Source: Candidatus Aminicenantota bacterium
Lineage (GTDB): Bacteria; Acidobacteriota; Aminicenantia; Aminicenantales; Saccharicenantaceae
Assembly (NCBI GenBank): GCA_016867635.1
Contig: VGJC01000003.1
Span: 1-55,785 of the forward strand
Direction: 5' to 3'
DNA length: 55,785 bases
Shown: one piece after another, positions 29,847-39,606 of the stretch
Numbering within the stretch: the first letter of the stretch is position 1
Layout: each line of letters opens with the position of its first letter
The notes under the pieces: generated by a model
Told to the model about the DNA's origin: nothing
What the model saw: the letters and a program-made list of their open reading frames with translations, nothing else
Database searches by the model: none
Position numbers and translations under genes: made by a program

Positions 29847-29952
29847 ACGGAAGGGCCTTCGCCGCCTTACGGGGATCGTCCGTGAGAACGGGGGACATGA
29901 AGGAAACATGATGGGGGGGCATGGCGCTCCGGTCCGCGTCCCCGTTCCGGCC

Positions 29953-30888
29953 CTAAGACAGAAGGACGGCGGCTGTGCTGAGGAGCCCGAAGATCAGATG
30001 GTGCCGGGCCGTGGCTCCGTCCAGGGCCAGAAAATCGAGCGTCGAGCGCGGCGCGGCCCGGCGGACGGCCCGGCCCCAGAGCCGGAGGGCGTTGGGCAGG
30101 GCCAAAAAAACGAGCAAGAAGGTCAGCGGCATCGGCCTCAGACCGAAGTCGAAGAACCGGGGAACGGTCATCAAGGCCGGGGTCAGGAGGAACGGGGAGA
30201 AGAGCAGGGCCCCGTAATAGACGAGCGAGCCGCGGCCGCCGAGCAGCGCGGCGACGGTGACGATCCCTCGACCGCGGTCGGAGCTCATGTCGCGCCAGTT
30301 GTTGGCGTGGAGGATGGCCGGTACGAGCAGGGCCATGGGCACGGCCCAAACGACGGGCAGCCACGAGAAGGACCGCGCCTGGACGATCCAGGCTCCGAGC
30401 GCGCCGAGGAGGCCGAAGCTCAGGAAGACGGCCAGGTCGCCGAGCGCGAAGATCTTGAGCAGCGAGTAGGATGCCCCGACGCCCACGCCGACAGCGCCCA
30501 CGATAAGCAGGGCCGTGCCGGTCATGCGCGCCAGAAGCAGCCCCGAGGCCGCTCCCGCGGCGAACAGGAGGAGCGATCCGCGCAGGACCTGGCGCCCGGA
30601 GAGCAGGCCGCGGACGATGGCCCCGCTGCTGGGCGTGATGTCGCGGTCGAGACCGCGGCGGCCGTCGAAGACGTCGCTGAGCATATTGGCCGCCGAGTGC
30701 AGGGCCATCATGGTCAGGAGGGCCCACAGGAACCGCCCGACGGAGAGCGGGGCATCGCTGATGACCCAAGCCAGGGCCGTGCCGAAGACGACGGGCATGG
30801 AGGAGGCCGGCAGGGCCCAGGGCCGGGCGGCGATGAGCCAGCGCCTAAGGGCGCGAACGGGGCCGGGCGGCTTGGTGTTCTCCGTCAC
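29953..30888 (-). CDS. UbiA/MenA-type prenyltransferase (1,4-dihydroxy-2-naphthoate polyprenyltransferase-like)
   Basis: RPWALPASSMPVVFGTALAW, NMLSDVFDGRRGLDRDITPSSGAIVRGLLS, HANNWRDMSSDRGRGIVTVA; GTG start. Confidence 0.85.
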   Translation of the reverse strand: MTENTKPPGPVRALRRWLIAARPWALPASSMPVVFGTALAWVISDAPLSVGRFLWALLTMMALHSAANMLSDVFDGRRGLDRDITPSSGAIVRGLLSGRQVLRGSLLLFAAGAASGLLLARMTGTALLIVGAVGVGVGASYSLLKIFALGDLAVFLSFGLLGALGAWIVQARSFSWLPVVWAVPMALLVPAILHANNWRDMSSDRGRGIVTVAALLGGRGSLVYYGALLFSPFLLTPALMTVPRFFDFGLRPMPLTFLLVFLALPNALRLWGRAVRRAAPRSTLDFLALDGATARHHLIFGLLSTAAVLLS

Positions 30889-31032
30889 GCCCCGTTGTAT
30901 AGCACAAGCCCCGGAATAGTGGCAAGGCCGGCCCGCTTGACTTCCCGGAGGGGCATTCATATGCTGGATTTTCTCCGGGCGCGGCCGGCCGAGGTCCGAC
31001 GGGCCGCATCCGGGCCGGGAAGGAGGGCGGAC

Positions 31033-31809
31033 ATGGCATCTCTCAAGAACAAGATCGTCTTCGTCACCGGCGCGAGCGCCGGCATCGGGCAGGCCTGCGC
31101 GCGCGCCTTCGCCGCCTCGGGAGCGGCGATCCTGATGTGCGCCCGGCGCCTCGAGCGTATCGACATGCTCGCGGAAGAGCTGCGGGAGGATCTCGGGGTC
31201 AGGGCCCACGCCTTCTCCCTCGACGTCCGGGACCGGGAGGCGGTCGAGAAAGCCGTCGAGGGACTGCCCGAGGAGTGGCGGGCCGTCGAGGTCCTGATCA
31301 ACAACGCCGGCCTCAGCCGGGGCCTGCACAAGTTTCACGAGGGCCTGGTCAGCGATTGGGACGAGATGATCGACGCCAACGTCAAGGGACTTCTCTACGT
31401 CAGCCGGGCCGTCATTCCGGGCATGGTCGCGAGGGGCGGCGGGCACGTCATCAACATCGGTTCCATCGCCGGCCGGGAAGTCTATCCCATGGGCAACGTC
31501 TACTGCGCCACGAAGTACGCCGTCCGGGCCCTGTCCAAAGGGCTGAGGCTCGACCTCAGCGGCACTCCCGTCCGGGTCAGCGAGGTCGCTCCCGGCCTGG
31601 TCGAGACGGAGTTCAGCCTGGTCCGGTTCCACGGCGACGCGGAACGGGCCGGGAAGGTCTATCAGGGCTACAGGCCCCTCAGACCCGAAGATGTCGCCGA
31701 CGCCGCCGTCTGGTGCGCCACCCGGCCGCCCCACGTCAGCATCGCCGAGGTCGTGGTCATGCCCACAGACCAGGCCTCGACGACCCTCGTCCACAAAAGG
31801 GGGACATGA
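31033..31809 (+). CDS. Short-chain dehydrogenase/reductase
   Basis: IVFVTGASAGIGQACARAF; LINNAGLSRG; NIGSIAGREVYPMGNVYCATKYAVRAL. Confidence 0.92.
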   Translation: MASLKNKIVFVTGASAGIGQACARAFAASGAAILMCARRLERIDMLAEELREDLGVRAHAFSLDVRDREAVEKAVEGLPEEWRAVEVLINNAGLSRGLHKFHEGLVSDWDEMIDANVKGLLYVSRAVIPGMVARGGGHVINIGSIAGREVYPMGNVYCATKYAVRALSKGLRLDLSGTPVRVSEVAPGLVETEFSLVRFHGDAERAGKVYQGYRPLRPEDVADAAVWCATRPPHVSIAEVVVMPTDQASTTLVHKRGT

Positions 31810-31876
31810 TACCTATTTCCCCTTTTTCTCGGAGAACTTCCGGCCCGGAAAATAGGAAATAGGTATCATGTCCCCC
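31799..31876. repeat. GGGGGACATGATACCTATTTCC palindromic element (22-bp perfect arms)
   Basis: Left arm 31799-31820, right arm 31855-31876 is its exact reverse complement; lies between convergent genes and contains the SDR stop codon. Confidence 0.95.
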
Positions 31877-31878
31877 AT

Positions 31879-33078
31879 TTAGCGGCGGCCGGCGGCCATT
31901 TTGGCCGCGGCGGGCAGGCGGCGGAGCCGGAGCATGGCCCAGATCCCGACGGCCGGGCCGAGGGCCAGGAAGGCGAACGCCCAGCGCCAGGTGACGAGGC
32001 GCTCGAGGGTCGGGACGAGGCGGATGGTCACGAGCGTCAGGAGGAACCCCAGGCTGGTCTGGAGCGTGAGGGCCGTGCCCGTCCGCTCGGCCGGGCAGAG
32101 CTCGCTGATGCCGGCCGAGAATTGGGCCGAGTCGGCCACCACCGCGAAGCCCCAGACGAAGCAGAACCCGGCGAGCAGCCACGGGTTCCCCCCGAAGAGA
32201 AGGCCCGCGGTGAGGCAGCACAGGCCGCTCACGGCCATGGCCCCGGAAGTGACGGCGGTCCTTCCCAGCCGGTCGGCGAGGCGCCCGGCGACCAGGCTCC
32301 CGGCGCCGCCCGCCGCGATGAAGACGAAAGCGGCCAGGCTGGCCCACGATTCGTCGACCCCCCGGGCCCGGAAGCCGGCGACGAGAAAGACCGGCACCCA
32401 GGTCCAGGCGGCGTACAGCTCCCACATGTGACCGAAATAGCCCAGGTTGGCCAAGGCCGTCCCCCGGTCCCGCCACATGTCGATGACATACTTGCGATCG
32501 AACGCCGCGGCCGCCGTTCGAAAGGGGCCCTCGCGGACGAACCGGACGGCGATGAGGCCGCCGCTCACGGCCAAAGCTCCGCTCACAAGAGGAACAAGCC
32601 GCCAGTCCTTGACCCCGCCGACGACCTTGAGCAGATGGGGCGCCGCCTTGCCCAACGTCAGAGCGCCGACCAGAAGCCCGACCCCGAAGCCCCGGTCTTC
32701 CTTGGTCCAGGTGGCCATGATCTTCATCCCGACCGGATACACCCCGGCCAGCAGGAGGCCGGTCAGGAAGCGGAGGCCGAGCACCAGGCCGAAAGCCTCT
32801 CCCGCCGCCGGGATAAGGCCCGTGGCTGCGCCTGCCAGAACGCAGGACAGGGCGAAAAGCCTGGGGGCCGGGACGCGGTCGGCCAGATTGAGAACGGCCG
32901 AACCCAGGGCCCCGGCGACGAACCCGATCTGGACGGACATGGTCAGCCAGGCCTGGCTCGAAGCGCTCAACTTCCAAGCGGCCGCCAGCGCCGGGACGAC
33001 CGCCGAGGCCGAGAACCACACGGACATCGCCAGCAGCTCCACGAGCGACAGGAGGACCAGGGCTCGCCGTTTGGCCAT
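31879..33078 (-). CDS. MFS transporter
   Basis: Twelve-TM-like hydrophobicity; MSVWFSASAVVPALAAAWKLSASSQAWLTMSVQIGFVAGAL; GRLADRLGRTAV. Confidence 0.88.
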   Translation of the reverse strand: MAKRRALVLLSLVELLAMSVWFSASAVVPALAAAWKLSASSQAWLTMSVQIGFVAGALGSAVLNLADRVPAPRLFALSCVLAGAATGLIPAAGEAFGLVLGLRFLTGLLLAGVYPVGMKIMATWTKEDRGFGVGLLVGALTLGKAAPHLLKVVGGVKDWRLVPLVSGALAVSGGLIAVRFVREGPFRTAAAAFDRKYVIDMWRDRGTALANLGYFGHMWELYAAWTWVPVFLVAGFRARGVDESWASLAAFVFIAAGGAGSLVAGRLADRLGRTAVTSGAMAVSGLCCLTAGLLFGGNPWLLAGFCFVWGFAVVADSAQFSAGISELCPAERTGTALTLQTSLGFLLTLVTIRLVPTLERLVTWRWAFAFLALGPAVGIWAMLRLRRLPAAAKMAAGRR

Positions 33079-33355
33079 CGGCGCCCATTGTCGCCCAGAC
33101 CGGCCGCGGACGCAAGGACCGGGCGAACAGCCGGCGCTCCGCCCGTTGACTTTCGCCGCCCACACCCCCGAAATGATCGCCTTCGCCCTCGATAGGTTCC
33201 GCAAGGTGGGCAAGCGCCTCGGCGCGCTTTGACATTTCGGGGCGCTCCTTTATAATAAAGGTCCGTTTTTCCAGGGCCGACGAGCGGCCCGGCCGCCTCC
33301 GGGCGGCCCGGGCGCCCCAGGCCCGCTCATCCAGGGACGAAAGGCACGCAAACCG

Positions 33356-33745
33356 TTGATCTTCGGGGCCGGAACGGACATCATCGAAGTCCAGCGGGTC
33401 GAGGACAAGCTCCTGCGCACCGGCGGCCTCAAGGACCGGCTGTTCACGGCCCGCGAGATCGCCTACTGCGAGTCCAAGCACCGCCCGGCCCTGCACTTCG
33501 CGGCCCGGTTCGCGGCCAAGGAGGCCTTCCTCAAGGCCATGGGGACGGGCTGGTCGGGCGGCCACAAGTTCTCCGAGATCGAGGTCGTCAACAACGCCCT
33601 CGGCAAGCCCGAGCTCTTCGTCCACGGCAAGGTCCGGGAGTTTTGCGAGACCCACGGCATCGCGGCCATGGAAGTCTCGCTGACCCATATCAAGGACGTG
33701 GCCTCCGCGGTCGTCGTCCTCGAGAAAGAACCGACATCGACTTGA
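33356..33745 (+). CDS. acpS: Holo-[acyl-carrier-protein] synthase
   Basis: IFGAGTDIIEVQRVED; FTAREIAYCESK; HFAARFAAKEAFLKAMGTG; VSLTHIKDVASAVVVLE; TTG start. Confidence 0.92.
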   Translation: MIFGAGTDIIEVQRVEDKLLRTGGLKDRLFTAREIAYCESKHRPALHFAARFAAKEAFLKAMGTGWSGGHKFSEIEVVNNALGKPELFVHGKVREFCETHGIAAMEVSLTHIKDVASAVVVLEKEPTST

Positions 33746-33762
33746 ACGGAGAAGGATCGCCC

Positions 33763-35466
<1,704 letters not shown>

Positions 35467-35467
35467 C

Positions 35468-35510
35468 GGGGACATGTTCGGAATTTTCTTGAATTCGGTA
35501 CGTGTCCCCC
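35468..35510. repeat. GGGGACATG...TGTCCCCC palindromic element, copy 2
   Basis: ggggacatgttcggaattttcttgaattcggtacgtgtccccc immediately after the acs stop codon. Confidence 0.85.
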
Positions 35511-35532
35511 ACTTGAATAAAGGAGCTTTCTC

Positions 35533-35787
35533 ATGGCCGAAGAACTGAAAAACATCGTCCTCGACTACGTCACCAAAGAGTACCTCGAGGACGACAGCGA
35601 GCCGTTGACCTACGAGACGCCCCTCATCTCGGGCGGCATCGTCGACTCGTTCTCGATGGTCTCCCTGAAGCGCTTCCTCGAGAACAAGTACGCGATCTCC
35701 ATCCCCGACGACGAGGCCACGCCCGAGGCCTTCGACTCGGTCAACAAGATCGTGTCCCTCGTCGAGCGCTTCCTGGCCAAAAAATAG
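35533..35787 (+). CDS. Acyl carrier protein
   Basis: 84 aa; GGIVDSFSMVSLKRFLENKYAISIPDDEATPEAFDSVNKIVSLVE with candidate phosphopantetheine Ser. Confidence 0.88.
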   Translation: MAEELKNIVLDYVTKEYLEDDSEPLTYETPLISGGIVDSFSMVSLKRFLENKYAISIPDDEATPEAFDSVNKIVSLVERFLAKK

Positions 35788-35794
35788 GGACGAT

Positions 35795-35837
35795 GGGGAC
35801 ATGTTCCGGTTCCTCTCGGATCCGGTACGTGTCCCCC
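35795..35837. repeat. GGGGACATG...TGTCCCCC palindromic element, copy 3
   Basis: ggggacatgttccggttcctctcggatccggtacgtgtccccc just after the ACP stop codon. Confidence 0.85.
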
Positions 35838-35859
35838 TATTAAGATGAGGAGTTAATCC

Positions 35860-37107
35860 ATGGCCTACAGCGATAAGATCCGCGAAACCTACCTGAACCA
35901 GCTCCGGGGCATCCGGGAGGCCGGCCTCTTCAAGCAGGAGCGGTTCATCCACTCGCCCCAGGCGGCCGACATCGAGGTCGAGTTCCCGGCCGGCTCGCCC
36001 CTCAAGAAGGTCATCAACATGTGCGCCAACAACTACCTCGGGCTGTCGTCCCACCCCGACGTGGTCCAAGCGGCGCACGAGGGGCTCGAAACGCGCGGCT
36101 ACGGCATGTCGTCGGTCCGCTTCATCTGCGGCACCCAGGACATCCACCGCGAGCTCGAGGCCCGGCTGACGGAGTTCCTGGGCACCGAGGACACCCTGCT
36201 CTTCCCGTCCTGCATGGACGCCAACGCCGGGGTCTTCGAGGCCGTCCTGACCAAGGACGACGTCATCATCTCCGACCGCCTCGTCCACGCCTCGCTCATC
36301 GACGGCATCCGCCTCTGCTCCGCCATGCACGACACGATCAAGCACTCCGACATGGGGCACCTCGAGGAGAAGCTCCAGCTCCACGCCGACAAGCGCTTCA
36401 AGCTGGTCGTCACCGACGGCGTCTTCAGCATGGACGGCGACACGGCCAAGCTCGACGAGATGGTCGCCGTCTGCGAGAAGCACGACGCCATGGTCCTGGT
36501 CGACGAGTCCCACGCTTCCGGCTTCATCGGCAAGACCGGCCGGGGGACCCACGAGAAGTGCGGGGTCGTCGGCAAGATGGACATCATCACGACGACCTTC
36601 GGCAAGGCCCTCGGCGGGGCCTCCGGGGGCTGCGTTTCCGGACGCCGCGAGCTCGTCGAGCTGTGCCGGCAGCGGGCCCGTCCGTATCTGTTCTCGAACA
36701 CCATCGCCCCGGTCGTCGTCGCCGGCGTCCTCAAGGTCATGGACATCATCTCCAAGTCGACCGAGCGGCGGGACAAGCTCGAGCGGAACGCGGCCTACTG
36801 GCGCAAGGGCCTGACCGAGGCCGGGTTCGCCCTCAAGGAAGGGGACACGCCCATCGTGCCCGTCATGCTCTTCAACGCCAAACTGGCCCAGGACTTCTCG
36901 CGGGCCCTCTACGACGAGGGCATCTACGCCGTCGGCTTCTTCTTCCCGGTCGTGCCCCAAAGCCAGGCCCGCATCCGGACCCAGATCTCGGCCGGCCACG
37001 AGACCCGTCACCTCGACAAGGCTTTGGACGCCTTCGTCAAGGTCGGCCGGAAGTTCGACATCCTGGGCAAGACGAAGCAGGAGATCATCGCCAAGTACGG
37101 GATGTAG
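35860..37107 (+). CDS. Alpha-oxoamine synthase, glycine C-acetyltransferase (KBL)-like
   Basis: INMCANNYLGLSSHPDV, GMSSVRFICGTQDIHRELEARLTEFLG, VDESHASGFIGKTGRGTHE, ITTTFGKALGGASGGCVSG. Confidence 0.92.
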   Translation: MAYSDKIRETYLNQLRGIREAGLFKQERFIHSPQAADIEVEFPAGSPLKKVINMCANNYLGLSSHPDVVQAAHEGLETRGYGMSSVRFICGTQDIHRELEARLTEFLGTEDTLLFPSCMDANAGVFEAVLTKDDVIISDRLVHASLIDGIRLCSAMHDTIKHSDMGHLEEKLQLHADKRFKLVVTDGVFSMDGDTAKLDEMVAVCEKHDAMVLVDESHASGFIGKTGRGTHEKCGVVGKMDIITTTFGKALGGASGGCVSGRRELVELCRQRARPYLFSNTIAPVVVAGVLKVMDIISKSTERRDKLERNAAYWRKGLTEAGFALKEGDTPIVPVMLFNAKLAQDFSRALYDEGIYAVGFFFPVVPQSQARIRTQISAGHETRHLDKALDAFVKVGRKFDILGKTKQEIIAKYGM

Positions 37108-37126
37108 GGGGCAGGAAAACAGGGCA

Positions 37127-37172
37127 AGGGACGGCCCGGGGCCGCGCGGCCTTGAGCCGTCCCTCTTTTTTT
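37127..37172. terminator. Rho-independent terminator between convergent KBL-like gene and actP
   Basis: agggacggc (37127-37135) / gccgtccct (37156-37164) followed by cttttttt. Confidence 0.8.
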
Positions 37173-37179
37173 CGCGCGG

Positions 37180-39105
37180 TCAGGCGGCCGCCCGGGCCTC
37201 GCCCTTGGCCGCGGCCCGGGTGAGCAGGGACACGACGATGAGAGTCAGGAAGCTCAGCGGGATCGAGACGATGCCGGGGTTCTTCAGGGGGAACGGCGCC
37301 GTCAGCGGGTCCTTGCCGTAGAGCTCGTACATCGTCGGCGAGAAGAGGATCAGGCCGATCGACGAGAAGACGCCGACGAAGATCGACGCCGTGATGCCCC
37401 GGGCGGTCGTCCGTTTCCAGAACAGCATCATGACGATCGACGGCAGGTTGGCTGAAGCCGCCACGGCGAAGGCCAACCCGACCAAGAAAGTGACGTTGAC
37501 GCCCTTGAAGAGGATCCCCAGAACGATGGCCAGCGCCCCGACGGCGAAGGCGACGACCTTGCCGGCGTTGACCTTCTGCCGGTCGCTCTTGATGACATTG
37601 GCGTAGCGGTCGAGCAGGTCATGGGCGACGGCGCCGGAAGCGGCAATGATCAGGCCGCTCACCGTGCCCAGGACGGTGGCGAAGGCGATGGCCGAGATCA
37701 TGGCGAACAGGAACGTCCCGAAGGACCGGGCCAGCAGCGGCGCCGACATGTTGTCGTCGAGCAGGTTGACGACCCCGTTGGTCATGGCCCCCAGGCCCAT
37801 GAACAGGGTCAGGATGTAGAAGAAGCCGATCCCGGCGATGGCCACGATGGTCGACTTGCGGGCGGCCGCCGGGCTGGGGACGGTGTAGTAGCGGATGAGG
37901 ATGTGCGGCAGGGCCGCGGTGCCCAGGAAGAGGGCCAGCATGAGCGACAGGAAGTCGATCCGGTCGGTCGACGTGCCCTCGACCTTGAAGCGCTGCCCCG
38001 GCCTGAGGATCTTGTTGCCGGCGGCCAGGACGGGGTAGTGCACCGTCAGCCGGCCCCCGTCGTCCTCGAACGAGGCGTTCTTCCAGAGCTTGACCCGGCT
38101 GTCGCGGTCCCCGATGAGCGACAGGAACTTGAAGGGGCCCAGGGGGCCGGTCTCGGCCGCCTCGCCCGTCCGTCCGGCGATCACGGCCATGTTGCCGACG
38201 GTGCGCAGCTGGTTCTCCCGGGAGGCCGGGGCTCCGTTGAAGGTCTGCGTCCCGTCGGCCAGGCGCGCCGCGAACTGCGACTCGAGGAGCGTCAGGCCGC
38301 CCGCCGCGGGGTCGGCCTCGACCTTCCACCAGCTCTCCTGCCCGTCGCGCAGGAGCTTGACGAAGCGCAGGCCATTGGCCTCGCGCACGGCCGCGATCTG
38401 CCAGGCCGGGTCCTCGAGCGCGAGCGACCCGCCGGCCTCGGTCGCGGCCAGGGTCCGGTATTCCTGGAACGGCACGCGGCCGCCCTGGTCGGGCTTGGTC
38501 GAAAGGCCCCGGATCAGGACGACCGTCACCAGGACGAGCGAGAACACCAGAAGGAGGGCGCCCTTGATGAACTGGACGTAGGTCGTCGAGGTCATGCCGG
38601 CCGTGGCCACGATGGTGATGACGATCAGGCCCACGAGGACGACGCCGACGGCGTGGGGCAGCCCGAGGAGGGGCGTCACCAGGACGCCCGCGCCGACCAT
38701 CTGGGGGATCAGGTAACAGATGGAAACCAGCAAGGTGCTGATGGCGGCCATCAGCTTGATCCCGCGATGGTTGTAGTTCGCGTCGAGGGCGTCCGTGAAG
38801 GTGTACTTGCCCAGCCGCTTGAGGGGCTCGGCGACGATGAACAGAGCGACCACCCAGCCGGCCAGGTACCCGATGGAGTAGAGAAAGCCGTCGTAGCCGG
38901 CCGTGGCGATCATGCCGCAGATGCCGAGGAAGGACGCGGCCGACAGGTAGTCGCCGGCGAAGGCGACGCCGTTGACGCCCCAATGGATCCGGCTGCCGGC
39001 GGCGTAGTAGCCGCTGGCCGACTTGGCCCGCCCGGCGAAATAGAAGGAGATGCCGAGGACGAAGCCGACGAAGAGGACGAACAGGACGATCGAAAGGACG
39101 TTCAT
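37180..39105 (-). CDS. actP: Cation/acetate symporter-type sodium:solute symporter (ActP-like) with a large soluble insertion
   Basis: GVAFAGDYLSAASFLGICGMIATAGYDGFLYSIGYLAGW, TYTD/ANY region, GTAALPHILIRYYTVPSPAAARKST. Confidence 0.88.
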   Translation of the reverse strand: MNVLSIVLFVLFVGFVLGISFYFAGRAKSASGYYAAGSRIHWGVNGVAFAGDYLSAASFLGICGMIATAGYDGFLYSIGYLAGWVVALFIVAEPLKRLGKYTFTDALDANYNHRGIKLMAAISTLLVSICYLIPQMVGAGVLVTPLLGLPHAVGVVLVGLIVITIVATAGMTSTTYVQFIKGALLLVFSLVLVTVVLIRGLSTKPDQGGRVPFQEYRTLAATEAGGSLALEDPAWQIAAVREANGLRFVKLLRDGQESWWKVEADPAAGGLTLLESQFAARLADGTQTFNGAPASRENQLRTVGNMAVIAGRTGEAAETGPLGPFKFLSLIGDRDSRVKLWKNASFEDDGGRLTVHYPVLAAGNKILRPGQRFKVEGTSTDRIDFLSLMLALFLGTAALPHILIRYYTVPSPAAARKSTIVAIAGIGFFYILTLFMGLGAMTNGVVNLLDDNMSAPLLARSFGTFLFAMISAIAFATVLGTVSGLIIAASGAVAHDLLDRYANVIKSDRQKVNAGKVVAFAVGALAIVLGILFKGVNVTFLVGLAFAVAASANLPSIVMMLFWKRTTARGITASIFVGVFSSIGLILFSPTMYELYGKDPLTAPFPLKNPGIVSIPLSFLTLIVVSLLTRAAAKGEARAAA

Positions 39106-39395
39106 GCCCGCCCTCCCTGGGGATCGGCCCCTTGGAGGCGCTTCTCCCGCCGGCCGCAGGCCCGGTTATAGATGAGGGCCAGGAGGAGGGCGAAGACGAT
39201 CAGGCCGAAGCCGTAGACGACGGCCAGATTCAGCCCGCCGAACAGGACCTTCTCCATGGCGCTCGGCCTGACCAGGTTGATGACGACGAAACCGGCGTAG
39301 ACGAGCGCGTAGAGAATGAACATCCAGGCGCCCAGGCGCCGCTTGTACGAGAAAGCGGGGTCCGCCCCCGTTTTCGCCGCTGGTTCATGCAACAT
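39102..39395 (-). CDS. DUF485 family membrane protein (YjcH-like)
   Basis: YKRRLGAWMFILYALVYAGFVVINLVRP...LNLAVVYGFGLIVFALLLALIYNR; overlaps the actP start. Confidence 0.85.
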   Translation of the reverse strand: MLHEPAAKTGADPAFSYKRRLGAWMFILYALVYAGFVVINLVRPSAMEKVLFGGLNLAVVYGFGLIVFALLLALIYNRACGRREKRLQGADPQGGRA

Positions 39396-39606
39396 GGGCC
39401 TCTGCCCTCCTTTTTTTGTGTCCGGCCGGCCTGTTCCGGCCCGTGTATGGGCCCGTCCGGCTGCTCGCGTGGCTAGCCTTTATCTCATAGCCGGGGGAAA
39501 AAATCAAGGACGCGGGCCGGGCCCGGCGCGGGCGGGACGGGCTATTGACAGCGTTTCCGCGGAGGTGCTATGGTGGGGCGGCCCCCTCGAGGGACCCGGA
39601 AGCCAA

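Noticed and set aside
29890-29920. gggggacatgaaggaaacatgatggggg, similar to the GGGGACATG palindromes
   Set aside because: Lacks the complementary TGTCCCC right arm; probably chance or a decayed half-element
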